Source: an uncultured Eubacteriales bacterium (GTDB taxonomy: Bacteria > Bacillota > Clostridia > Christensenellales > Christensenellaceae). From it: a stretch of DNA of 18,817 bases. The notes beneath the pieces are model-generated. The model had not been told where the DNA came from. It saw nothing but the letters and a program-made list of their open reading frames with translations, and ran no database searches. The stretch lies in NCBI GenBank assembly GCA_902782475.1, contig CACZNR010000060.1, positions 1 through 18,817 of the forward strand. The letters are read 5' to 3'. Made by a program: the position numbers and the translations under genes. Shown here one piece after another: positions 7,461 through 15,618 of the stretch. Each line of letters opens with the position of its first letter. Positions within the stretch are counted from its first letter, which is position 1.

Positions 7461-8588
7461 ATGGAAAGGATCAGTATAGGGGAATCAAAAAACGTAAAGA
7501 TACTCGGGAGGACCACATATACAGAAGGAAAACTCAATCTCTTCTGGACCGCTTCAGGCATAGACCTTGATACACCGGCGACGGAGATGTATATCGATGT
7601 GGAAACGGATTTCGAGAAATATGAGCCCTGGGTGGAGATATATGTTGATGGTGTGCTCAGCCAGAAGCGGATGGTCGATAAAGGTGTGAGCAGGATATAT
7701 ATACTGAGAAAGATGGATCCCGGAAAAGTTAGGAACATAAGATTCATAAAGTGTACCCAGCCGCATCCGAGTGATAAGAGGGAAATGTTCCGTATACTCG
7801 GGATAGGAGCTGATGCAGATCCTGTCCAAATGGAAAAGAGACCCGTCAGAATTGAATTCATCGGAGACAGCATAACTTCAGGGGAAGGACTTCATGGTGC
7901 CTACGGTGAGATGTCGAATACCGGGGCAATGTTTGCGGTGGATGGGAGCTATCATTCCATAATCGCAAAGGAGCTTGACGCTGATGCGGCTCTGTTCAGT
8001 ATGTGCGGATACGGGGTATACAGCGGATGGTGCGGAATGACGAAGGAAAGCATGCCTCAGTATTACGGCCAGGTGTGCGGAGTGACGGACAGCATATATG
8101 ACGATGTTACAGGTTCACATGAAAAATGGGATCATTCCCTTTTCAGACCTGACATCGTGATAATCAATCTTGGGACGAATGATTCAGGCAGCATAGACAT
8201 GTCAGGCCAGTATGTGGAAGACAAGGACTGGACCTGTCCTGTAAAGATAAACGAGGATGGCTCGGTAAAAGAGGAAGCTCTCTCTGACATATCCGGTGCT
8301 GTCGTCTCATTTCTTAAGGAACTGAGAAAGATCCATCCTGATGCCATGCTGATCTGGTGCTATGGTATGATCAGGGGAAGGCTTGATGAGACACTCAAGG
8401 ATGCAGTTCATTCGTACAGGAGGGAGACCGGAGATAATAAGGCATTCTATGTTTCGCTACCTGAAACAAGGAAAGAGGAGTTCGGTTCGAGATTCCATCC
8501 GGGGAGACAGTCACATAAGCATGCCGCAGAGATGATTTTGGATACTATCAGGAAGCTTCAGAACGGCGGAAGCATTCCTGAAATATAG
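7461..8588 (+). CDS. SGNH/GDSL esterase of the CE2 (acetyl-sugar deacetylase) type
   Basis: The 375-residue protein has two parts. An N-terminal beta-sandwich of roughly residues 1-125 resembles the jelly-roll of carbohydrate esterase family 2. An SGNH hydrolase domain follows, with Ser137 in the GDSIT block, Asn240 in NLGTNDSG, and His346 in FHPGRQSH. CE2 enzymes remove acetyl groups from sugars and xylan-type glycans, often with a Ser-His dyad. No signal peptide is seen, so it should work inside the cell on imported acetylated oligosaccharides. It starts 24 bases after the PrpF-type gene with TGAGG seven bases from the ATG, and the glycosidase-like gene follows 24 bases later. This supports one operon for a modified glycan. 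The assignment to an ester substrate is by family only. Confidence 0.8.
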   Translation: MERISIGESKNVKILGRTTYTEGKLNLFWTASGIDLDTPATEMYIDVETDFEKYEPWVEIYVDGVLSQKRMVDKGVSRIYILRKMDPGKVRNIRFIKCTQPHPSDKREMFRILGIGADADPVQMEKRPVRIEFIGDSITSGEGLHGAYGEMSNTGAMFAVDGSYHSIIAKELDADAALFSMCGYGVYSGWCGMTKESMPQYYGQVCGVTDSIYDDVTGSHEKWDHSLFRPDIVIINLGTNDSGSIDMSGQYVEDKDWTCPVKINEDGSVKEEALSDISGAVVSFLKELRKIHPDAMLIWCYGMIRGRLDETLKDAVHSYRRETGDNKAFYVSLPETRKEEFGSRFHPGRQSHKHAAEMILDTIRKLQNGGSIPEI

Positions 8589-8612
8589 ATCTCGAAAGAA
8601 AGGAAAGGGAAA

Positions 8613-10370
8613 ATGGAACGGTACAGGAATTTTCATCTTGCAACATATGCATATGCATATTATCTGGACAAGGTGACAGATGAACAGCTTAAAAAGGATA
8701 TAGAACATTTCATGTCATATGCTCCCCTGGAGAAGATGTTTGTGGAGAATCACAGGGGAAAGGTGACCATACCAAAGGACAGGCTCCTTCATTTCAAGGA
8801 GATATTTGAAAGCTATGGGCTGAAGACCTCGGGTGCCATAGTACCTACCGGAACTGTGGGAGAAAGAAAACCATCCATATTTGATACGTTCTGCTACACG
8901 GATCCTGAGCACAGAGAAGTATTTCTTGGATACATACGTGATCTGGCTGAAACCTTTGATGAGATCATACTGGACGATTTCTTCTTTACGGCATGCAGGT
9001 GTGATAAATGCATAGCGGCAAAAGGCAGCAGGAGCTGGAATGAATACAGACGCCAGATGATGGCAGACCTGTCCAGGGAAATGGTCGATATGGCTCATAA
9101 GATAAATCCTGAACTCAATTTCATCATCAAGTATCCTGCATGGTACAAGAGCTATCATGAAACAGGTTACGATCCGCAGGTTCAGAGGGATATATTCGAT
9201 GAGGTATATACCGGAACTGAGACCAGACTTCCGGACTATGACATGCAGCATTTCCAGAGATATCATTCCTTCAGCATCTTCAGATGGATGGAGAATGCCG
9301 CTCCTGGAAAGAACGGGGGTGGATGGATAGATTCAGGTGGCTCCGGACACAGTATAAATGTGTTCCTGGAACAGGTAGAACAGACAGTTTTTGCAGGAAC
9401 GAAAGAGGTAATGCTGTGGAATTTCAGGGACTTCGTTCAGCCTGACAATCTTAATCTTCCTCCGCTTGGAAAAGATCTCTACAGGATGGACAGGATAAGG
9501 GACAGACTGGGAACTCCCTGCGGGATAGCAGTATATGAGCCATTCAACTCTGACGGGGAGGACATGGTATATAACTATTTTGGGATGAGAGGACTGGCAT
9601 TTGAGCCGAAACAGGAGTTTGACATGGATGCTCCTTCCATGCTTCTTACATCCAGTTCTGCAAAGAATCCGGGAATCATTGATAAGCTCAGGACATATCT
9701 GTCAAAGGGCGGAACAGTCATAATGACAAATGGCTTCCTGCACGATACCTGGGACAGAGGCATACAGGAGTATACGAACCTTCAGATAACAGGGAGACTG
9801 ATGCGTGGGTCTGAATATATGACAGGAGACAGGAATCATGCTGCGGAGAGCGGAGTCTTCAAGGCACATGGAGATGTTGAGATAGAAGTTATAATCAACA
9901 AGGATAATGCAGGCTGGATAGACGTGAGCCTCAATGACAGGCAGTTCAACGCTCCTTTCTTCAATGAAGAGGATTACAGCAAAGGCCAGGTATTCCTTTT
10001 GAATGTACCTATGAACTATGCAGATATATATAACATCCCGGGAGGAGTCATTGATGCAATGGCCAGACACATGACAGTAGGAAGGAAAGTCTTTGTATCC
10101 TCAGAGGACAAAGTCTGCTTCTATGAGTATGACAACAATGTCTTCGGCATACACAACATGGAATTCTATCCTTCAGTCATAAGGATACATGTAAGGGGAG
10201 AAGCGCAAGCTATAGTAAATATCGAGACCGGAGAGAGATATGAGGACTTTATAAGATATCCTGAGCCAACTGTGGCAGGAGATGCAGTATCCCATGTTCC
10301 TGAAGAACCGGAAAAGTATATCGATCTGAGACTGGGATCAGGACAATACAGCTTTTATGAGATAGTCTGA
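8613..10370 (+). CDS. Glycosidase-like TIM-barrel protein with a GH42-like second domain, substrate unknown
   Basis: I do not recognise a named family for this 585-residue protein. The first part, about residues 1-285, looks like a (beta/alpha)8 barrel of the glycoside hydrolase type. It contains a strand ending in two acidic residues (Asp121-Asp122), followed by the cysteine cluster ACRCDKC at residues 127-133. A second acidic patch has Asp196-Glu197 and Glu203 (TGTETR), and a Trp-Asn pair lies in EVMLWNFRD. Residues about 295-385 resemble the Rossmann-like trimerisation domain of GH42 beta-galactosidases. The C-terminal 200 residues look all-beta. There is no signal peptide, so the site is intracellular. 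Shine-Dalgarno sequences AAAGGA/AAAGGG precede the ATG. It is the last gene of the operon with the isomerase and the CE2-like esterase. A role in cleaving an imported oligosaccharide is inferred. Confidence 0.6.
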   Translation: MERYRNFHLATYAYAYYLDKVTDEQLKKDIEHFMSYAPLEKMFVENHRGKVTIPKDRLLHFKEIFESYGLKTSGAIVPTGTVGERKPSIFDTFCYTDPEHREVFLGYIRDLAETFDEIILDDFFFTACRCDKCIAAKGSRSWNEYRRQMMADLSREMVDMAHKINPELNFIIKYPAWYKSYHETGYDPQVQRDIFDEVYTGTETRLPDYDMQHFQRYHSFSIFRWMENAAPGKNGGGWIDSGGSGHSINVFLEQVEQTVFAGTKEVMLWNFRDFVQPDNLNLPPLGKDLYRMDRIRDRLGTPCGIAVYEPFNSDGEDMVYNYFGMRGLAFEPKQEFDMDAPSMLLTSSSAKNPGIIDKLRTYLSKGGTVIMTNGFLHDTWDRGIQEYTNLQITGRLMRGSEYMTGDRNHAAESGVFKAHGDVEIEVIINKDNAGWIDVSLNDRQFNAPFFNEEDYSKGQVFLLNVPMNYADIYNIPGGVIDAMARHMTVGRKVFVSSEDKVCFYEYDNNVFGIHNMEFYPSVIRIHVRGEAQAIVNIETGERYEDFIRYPEPTVAGDAVSHVPEEPEKYIDLRLGSGQYSFYEIV

Positions 10371-10445
10371 ATTTAGCATGGATGTCAGAGGAGAATTGAA
10401 CACTGATACGCATTTCCAACGATATATGGTGTACAGGTGCTGAAA

Positions 10446-10474
10446 TAGACACAAATTCTATTCTATGTTAGAAT
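10446..10474 (+). promoter_or_regulatory. Promoter of the trxB-glmM-glmS operon
   Basis: TAGACA (10446-10451) and TAGAAT (10469-10474) are separated by the ideal 17 bases. The expected start of transcription is about 20 bases before ATG 10502. It is the clearest promoter in the window apart from the one at 70-99 and carries a dyad over the -10 box. Confidence 0.7.
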
Positions 10475-10476
10475 AG
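10458..10476. promoter_or_regulatory. Perfect 8+8 bp inverted repeat over the -10 box of trxB, candidate operator
   Basis: CTATTCTA (10458-10465) and TAGAATAG (10469-10476) are exact inverted copies with a three-base spacer; the right arm contains the -10 hexamer. No T-run follows, and the element lies upstream of the expected transcription start, so it is more likely a repressor site than a terminator. It does not match the PerR box I remember (TTATAATnATTATAA). Confidence 0.5.
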
Positions 10477-10491
10477 CGTTGATTAATCCTT

Positions 10492-10496
10492 AGGAG
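10492..10496 (+). promoter_or_regulatory. Shine-Dalgarno that fixes the trxB start at 10502
   Basis: AGGAG lies five bases before ATG 10502. A GTG two codons upstream (10496) shares its first base with this site and so cannot be the start used with it. Confidence 0.85.
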
Positions 10497-10501
10497 TGAA
10501 T

Positions 10502-11413
10502 ATGTTAGACGTTATTATTATTGGAGGAGGTCCGGCAGGACTTTCAGCCGCCATCTATGCAGAACGCGCAGGACTTAAGACAGCTGTCATAGAAAAGGCT
10601 GTGGCAGGTGGACAGATATCACAGACACACAAGCTTGAGAATTATCTGGGCTTTGAGAACGGGATCTCGGGAGCTGATTTCGCAGCTGCCATCCTTGCCC
10701 AGGCAAAACGCTTCGGAGGGGAGTTCATACTTGATGAAGTGACCGATCTTGAGCTTGAGGGAGATGTAAAGAAAGTCATCACAAAAGGTGCTGTATATGA
10801 AACCAGAAGTGTCATACTTGCCATGGGTGTAAGCCCGAGGAAGCTTGAGATACCTGGGGAACAGGAGCTTTCAGGAATGGGAGTTTCATACTGTGCTACA
10901 TGTGACGGTGCATTTTTCAGAGGTCTGCCTGTAGCTGTGGTAGGTGGAGGAGATACTGCGTTTGAAGATGCATTATATCTTTCTGAGATGGCATCAGATG
11001 TATATCTGATTCACAGAAGAGATGCCTTCAGGGCACAGGAGTATCTCGTAAAGCTGGCTGAAGCAAGATCCAATATCCATTTCGTAAAGGAGACGGTCCC
11101 TGTGGAGATACAGGGCAGGTTTGAAGTGGAAGGACTCAAGGTCAGAAACGTCAGAACGGAAGAGGAGAGCATCCTTGATGTAGCGGGTGTTTTCGTTGCT
11201 GCCGGTCATATTCCAGGAACTGATTTATTAAAGGGAAAGGTTGATCTGGATTCCCATGGTTATGTTATAGCATCAGAGAATACAAAGACGAATATCGACA
11301 ATGTCTTTGTTGCAGGAGATGTCAGGACAAAGTCCTTAAGACAGGTTGTGACGGCTGCATCAGATGGTGCCATTGCCGCCATGGAAGCCCATGCCAACAT
11401 CAAATTAAAATAA
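10502..11413 (+). CDS. trxB: Thioredoxin-disulfide reductase
   Basis: This cytoplasmic flavoenzyme passes electrons from NADPH to thioredoxin. The 303-residue chain is of normal length. The FAD-binding GGGPAG is at residues 8-13, the redox-active CATC at residues 131-134, the NADPH-binding VVGGGDTAFEDA follows, and the C-terminal FAD block VFVAGDVR is present. ATG 10502 is chosen because AGGAG precedes it by five bases. The gene has a good promoter with a dyad over the -10 box, which suggests regulated expression. glmM starts 21 bases after the stop with no terminator between, so trxB is the first gene of an operon with the amino-sugar genes. No thioredoxin gene is adjacent. Confidence 0.95.
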   Translation: MLDVIIIGGGPAGLSAAIYAERAGLKTAVIEKAVAGGQISQTHKLENYLGFENGISGADFAAAILAQAKRFGGEFILDEVTDLELEGDVKKVITKGAVYETRSVILAMGVSPRKLEIPGEQELSGMGVSYCATCDGAFFRGLPVAVVGGGDTAFEDALYLSEMASDVYLIHRRDAFRAQEYLVKLAEARSNIHFVKETVPVEIQGRFEVEGLKVRNVRTEEESILDVAGVFVAAGHIPGTDLLKGKVDLDSHGYVIASENTKTNIDNVFVAGDVRTKSLRQVVTAASDGAIAAMEAHANIKLK

Positions 11414-11434
11414 CTAAAAAATCAGGTATCTAAA

Positions 11435-12775
11435 ATGGGAAGATTATTCGGAACAGATGGCATCAGAGGGATAGCCAATCGTAGTTTGGATAGTATCTTG
11501 GCATACAAACTTGGACAGGCAGTTGCAATAAAGTTCAACAGGACTGCACATCAGGCCAGGATACTCATAGGAAAGGATACCAGGATATCAGGTGATATGC
11601 TTGAAAGCGCCCTGGTAGCTGGTATATGTTCAGCCGGAGCGGTCGCAGAGACCCTGGGAGTAGTACCTACTCCTGCCGTTGCATATCTTACAAGATTCTA
11701 TAAAGCCGATGCAGGCATTGTTATAAGCGCATCACATAATTCGGTCGAGTATAACGGCCTTAAAGTATTCAATGCAGAAGGCTATAAACTGGCTGACGAG
11801 ATCGAGGATGAGATCGAACTGATGATGGAAAAGGGAATGACGGATACCCTTCCTGAAGGAGTCGATGTTGGTCATAAACAGGATAAGCCTGAAGCATTCA
11901 GGGATTATCTTGATTTTCTCAAGACATGTGTCGGAACAAGACTTGATGGACTTAAGATCGCCATTGATGCGGCTAATGGTGCTGCATCATATATCGCACC
12001 TGTTCTTTATTCTGATCTTGGAGCGGAAGTCATATCAATGGGCAATACACCTGACGGGAACAATATAAATGATTCCTGTGGTTCCACACATCCTGAAAAG
12101 CTGCAGAGACTGGTCAAAAAGAGCGGTGCCGATATAGGCCTGGCTTTTGACGGAGATGCTGACAGACTTATTGCCGTGGATGAGAACGGTGAGATAGTAA
12201 ACGGGGATACCGTAATGGGTATCATATCAGTTTTCATGAAGAACAAGGGCCTTCTGAAAAAAGACACACTGGTTGGAACGGTCATGTCCAATCTTGGGCT
12301 GAAGCTCTATCTTGCTGAACAGGGCATAAAATTTGTTGAGACCGCAGTCGGAGACAGATATGTCCTGGAGGAGATGATAAGGAGCGGATATAATCTGGGA
12401 GGAGAACAGTCAGGTCACGTTATACTTCTTGACAGGAATACTACAGGAGACGGCATGCTGACAGCACTGTCTCTGCTTGAGGTGCTTGTAGCATACGGAA
12501 AAAAGCTTTCTGTCCTTGCTTCAGACATCAGGATACTTCCTCAGGTCCTTGTGAACGTCAAGGTCAATGACCATGTGAAGGAACACTACAGGGAAAATGC
12601 CGTGTTGTCGGAAGAGATACGCAGCGTGGAAGAAAAACTGCATGGAAAGGGCAGAGTGCTCATAAGACCATCGGGAACAGAACCACTGGTAAGGGTCATG
12701 CTGGAAGGTGAAGACATAGATGAGATAACTGTCTATGCCAATAGGATCGCAGCTCTTATTGGAGATATCAAGTGA
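11435..12775 (+). CDS. glmM: Phosphoglucosamine mutase
   Basis: The enzyme interconverts glucosamine-6-phosphate and glucosamine-1-phosphate for UDP-GlcNAc and peptidoglycan synthesis. The 446 residues match the family length. The N-terminal FGTDGIRG is present, the phosphoserine loop ISASHN gives Ser100, the metal-binding loop DGDADR is at residues 239-244, and the phosphate-binding RPSGTEPLVRVM closes the chain. The GlmM-type signature (rather than general phosphoglucomutase) fits the short chain and the neighbour glmS. The Shine-Dalgarno before ATG 11435 is weak (CAGG), so translation may depend partly on the upstream trxB cistron. The glmS start lies 10 bases after the stop codon. Confidence 0.95.
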   Translation: MGRLFGTDGIRGIANRSLDSILAYKLGQAVAIKFNRTAHQARILIGKDTRISGDMLESALVAGICSAGAVAETLGVVPTPAVAYLTRFYKADAGIVISASHNSVEYNGLKVFNAEGYKLADEIEDEIELMMEKGMTDTLPEGVDVGHKQDKPEAFRDYLDFLKTCVGTRLDGLKIAIDAANGAASYIAPVLYSDLGAEVISMGNTPDGNNINDSCGSTHPEKLQRLVKKSGADIGLAFDGDADRLIAVDENGEIVNGDTVMGIISVFMKNKGLLKKDTLVGTVMSNLGLKLYLAEQGIKFVETAVGDRYVLEEMIRSGYNLGGEQSGHVILLDRNTTGDGMLTALSLLEVLVAYGKKLSVLASDIRILPQVLVNVKVNDHVKEHYRENAVLSEEIRSVEEKLHGKGRVLIRPSGTEPLVRVMLEGEDIDEITVYANRIAALIGDIK

Positions 12776-12785
12776 GGTTATACAT

Positions 12786-14618
12786 ATGTGTGGAATAGTA
12801 GGTTATGTTGGTAAGAAAGACGTTCTTCCTGTTCTTCTGGGAGGACTTGGTAAGCTGGAATACAGGGGATATGACAGTGCCGGAGTGGCTTTTGTAAAGG
12901 ATGGCCAGATGAAAGTCATCAAGGCAAAGGGAAGGCTTTCAAATCTCCGTGAGAAATTAGGGGATGTCGTTGCCGAAGATACCATAGGAATAGGACATAC
13001 AAGGTGGGCGACCCATGGTGAACCATCGGATATAAATGCACATCCTCATACAAACACCGCCGGTGATATCGCCGTTGTTCATAACGGGATCATAGAGAAC
13101 TTTTCAAAGTTAAAGAACTGGCTCATCTCAAAGGGCATACATTTCGTATCCGAGACTGATACTGAAGTCGTTGCACACCTTGTAAATTACATGTACGAAG
13201 GCGACCTCAAGAGTGCAGTCATGAAGACTATCAAGATGCTGGAAGGATCATATGCACTCGGAGTCATAACTTTAAAGGAGCCTGACAGGATAGTTGCAGC
13301 AAGGAAAGACAGTCCGCTGGTAATAGGAATAGGAAAAGACGAGAATCTGATCGCATCAGATTTTCCGGCCATACTGGAATATACCAAGGATGTATATCTG
13401 CTGGATGACGGTGAAGTCGCTGAGATAACTGCAGATAACATAGAGATCTATGATGTCCTTGGAAACAGAGTGCACAAGGAACCTTTCACCATAGACTGGG
13501 ATGTATCACAGGCAGAAAAAGGCGGCTGGGAACATTTCATGATCAAGGAGATCCATGAACAGCCTGTTGCCATGCATGATACTCTCATGGCAAGGATGAG
13601 GGACGGAAAGATAGATCTTTCAGAGATAAACGTAACAGAAGAATATATAAATGACATAGAAGGCATACATATAGTTGCATGCGGAAGTGCATATCATGCG
13701 GGCATACTTGGAAAATATGTCATAGAGAACATAGCAAGGATCCCGGTATCTGTTGATGTGGCTTCTGAGTTCAGATACAGGATGCCGTCACCTCTTCTTT
13801 CAAAGAAGGATCTTTTCATCGTCATCAGTCAGTCCGGTGAGACAGCAGACACCATAGCTGCTCTTAGGGAAGCACAGAGCAAGGGAGCTAAGGTCATTGC
13901 CATTACCAATGTCAAGGGCAGTACCATATCAAGGGAAGCAGATTTCACCATGCATACCCAGGCAGGGCTTGAGATAGCTGTTGCAACATCAAAGGGTTAC
14001 ACCACCCAGTGCCTTTGCCTTTACATGATAGGTGCGGAGATAGCACGTATGAGAGGTGAGATGTCACAGGAAGAGTATGACAGATTCGTCAAGGACCTTC
14101 AGAAGATACCGGATCTCATGAAAATGGTGCTGGACAAGAAGGAAGAGATACAGCATCTTGCATCCATGAGGTTTGGAGATGTAAACGAGTTCTTCATCGG
14201 AAGAGGCATAGACTATGCACTTATGATGGAAGGTTCACTGAAGCTCAAGGAGCTGTCATATATCCATTCAGAGACCTATGCAGCAGGAGAACTTAAGCAT
14301 GGACCTATAGCCCTCATAGAGGACAATACTCTTGTCATGGCCCTGGCTACACAGAAGCCATTGATAGAAAAGGTCATAAGCAATATAAAGGAAGTAAAGG
14401 CAAGAGGTGCATATGTAGTTGCCATGACTCAGGACAGATACAGGGAACAGTTTGAAAAGGATTCAGACCTTGTTCTTACAGTGCCTGACATAGATGATCT
14501 GTTTGCTCCGCTCCTGGCAGTTCTTCCATATCAGCTCTACGGATACTATACGGCTGTATTCAAGGGTTGTGACGTGGATAAGCCAAGGAACCTTGCAAAA
14601 TCAGTAACAGTTGAATAA
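12786..14618 (+). CDS. glmS: Glutamine--fructose-6-phosphate aminotransferase (isomerizing)
   Basis: GlmS makes glucosamine-6-phosphate from fructose-6-phosphate and glutamine, the first step of amino-sugar synthesis, in the cytoplasm. The start is ATG 12786 because Cys2 (MCGIVGYVG) must become the N-terminal nucleophile; a longer frame reaches back to 12735 but would bury it. The 610 residues hold a class II glutamine amidotransferase domain (about 2-220) and two SIS sugar isomerase domains (about 285-420 and 455-595), with SQSGETADT in the first. The C-terminus PRNLAKSVTVE is the conserved tail. The Shine-Dalgarno TGAGG overlaps the glmM stop codon, suggesting translational coupling. The 10-base gap leaves no room for a glmS ribozyme. 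A short terminator follows. Confidence 0.97.
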   Translation: MCGIVGYVGKKDVLPVLLGGLGKLEYRGYDSAGVAFVKDGQMKVIKAKGRLSNLREKLGDVVAEDTIGIGHTRWATHGEPSDINAHPHTNTAGDIAVVHNGIIENFSKLKNWLISKGIHFVSETDTEVVAHLVNYMYEGDLKSAVMKTIKMLEGSYALGVITLKEPDRIVAARKDSPLVIGIGKDENLIASDFPAILEYTKDVYLLDDGEVAEITADNIEIYDVLGNRVHKEPFTIDWDVSQAEKGGWEHFMIKEIHEQPVAMHDTLMARMRDGKIDLSEINVTEEYINDIEGIHIVACGSAYHAGILGKYVIENIARIPVSVDVASEFRYRMPSPLLSKKDLFIVISQSGETADTIAALREAQSKGAKVIAITNVKGSTISREADFTMHTQAGLEIAVATSKGYTTQCLCLYMIGAEIARMRGEMSQEEYDRFVKDLQKIPDLMKMVLDKKEEIQHLASMRFGDVNEFFIGRGIDYALMMEGSLKLKELSYIHSETYAAGELKHGPIALIEDNTLVMALATQKPLIEKVISNIKEVKARGAYVVAMTQDRYREQFEKDSDLVLTVPDIDDLFAPLLAVLPYQLYGYYTAVFKGCDVDKPRNLAKSVTVE

Positions 14619-14635
14619 CAGGGATATGATTTCAG

Positions 14636-14664
14636 AAGAAAGGAGCAGATCGCTCCTTTCTTTT
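14636..14664 (+). terminator. Short terminator or attenuator between glmS and the sugar kinase
   Basis: AAGAAAGGAGC (14636-14646) pairs with GCTCCTTTCTT (14652-14662) around a five-base loop, but only four T (14661-14664) follow and they overlap the stem. It ends just 20 bases before the kinase ATG, so no complete promoter fits between. The pair downstream must be read through this hairpin or from a promoter inside the 3' end of glmS. Partial termination is the likely outcome. Confidence 0.65.
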
Positions 14665-14684
14665 ATAGCAGAAAGGGAGAGATT

Positions 14685-15617
14685 ATGAAAGTAGTTACCA
14701 TGGGAGAAGCCATAGTAGAGATCATGAGGGACAGGACGGACAGTCCGCTGTCAGAACCGGGATATTTCCGTGGACCTTTTCCAAGCGGAGCTCCGGCCAT
14801 ATTCATCGATGCTGTAGCACGGCTTGGCATCCCTGCTGCAATGATAAGCGGTGTCGGGGATGATGACTTCGGGGAAGTACTGAGAAAAAGGCTTGCAGAA
14901 GATGGCGTGGATACAGACAAGATACTTGTGGATAAAAACATCTCCACCGGCTGCGCCTTCGTATCCTATGATTCATCAGGTGACAGGAAGTTCATATTCC
15001 ATATAGGAAATACACCTGCAGTGAAGGCACCTGTACCTGAAGAGGAATTTCTCGAAGACACAGGGTATTTTCATATAATGGGTTGTTCTGTCATGGCTGA
15101 CAGAGACTTTGGAGAAAGGATAATTAAGACCATGGAACTTGCTTCACAAAAGGGAGCAAGGATATCCTTTGATTCTAATATCAGACCTGAACTCATGAAG
15201 GATCCGGATGTAAATTCCAGGATAGAGAAGATAACAGAGCATACGGATCTGTTCATGCCGGGAAAAAGTGAACTTCTGCAGTTTTCAGGAAAGGAGACCG
15301 TGGCGGAAGCAGTCAGCTGCTATTTTGACAGGTATAAAAAGATGGATATGATAGTGGTTAAGGACGGAAGTAACGGTGCCACCTGCTATACAAGGGATAA
15401 CAGCTGGAGTCACGGAATATACAGAGTCGACGCAGTGGATCCTACAGGAGCCGGAGACACGTTTGACGGCGCTTTCATAAGCTGCCTGCTCCTTGGAAAG
15501 GGGATCGAAGAAGCTCTTGAAACGGCTTCAGCTGCAGCAGCCATCAACACTGCAAATTTCGGGCCTATGGAAGGCAGGATAACCTGGGAAAAAATAAGAA
15601 AGATGACGGGAAGATGA
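14685..15617 (+). CDS. PfkB-family sugar kinase (fructokinase/KDG-kinase-like)
   Basis: This 310-residue protein is a ribokinase/PfkB-family kinase that phosphorylates a sugar with ATP in the cytoplasm. The N-terminus MKVVTMGEAIVEIM and the block SGAPAIFIDAVARLG resemble fructokinases and 2-keto-3-deoxygluconate kinases rather than phosphofructokinases of the LacC/FruK branch. The second PfkB signature DPTGAGDTFDGAF starts at residue 252, with Asp258 as the catalytic base. The Shine-Dalgarno AGAAAGGGAG precedes the ATG. The aldolase gene follows with only one base between stop and start, so the two act together: the kinase product should be the phosphorylated ketose that the aldolase cleaves, directly or after a second phosphorylation. 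The exact sugar cannot be read from sequence. Confidence 0.85.
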   Translation: MKVVTMGEAIVEIMRDRTDSPLSEPGYFRGPFPSGAPAIFIDAVARLGIPAAMISGVGDDDFGEVLRKRLAEDGVDTDKILVDKNISTGCAFVSYDSSGDRKFIFHIGNTPAVKAPVPEEEFLEDTGYFHIMGCSVMADRDFGERIIKTMELASQKGARISFDSNIRPELMKDPDVNSRIEKITEHTDLFMPGKSELLQFSGKETVAEAVSCYFDRYKKMDMIVVKDGSNGATCYTRDNSWSHGIYRVDAVDPTGAGDTFDGAFISCLLLGKGIEEALETASAAAAINTANFGPMEGRITWEKIRKMTGR

Positions 15618-15618
15618 T

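Noticed and set aside
10378..10443. Small frame of 21 residues before trxB
   Set aside because: No ribosome-binding site, no recognisable sequence, and it lies in the spacer just before the trxB promoter.
12735..12785. Extended N-terminus of GlmS
   Set aside because: GlmS needs Cys directly after the initiator Met, which fixes the start at 12786; the extension only overlaps the end of glmM.
12600..12786. glmS ribozyme in front of glmS
   Set aside because: This stretch is the coding end of glmM with only 10 noncoding bases, and nothing resembling the ribozyme is evident.
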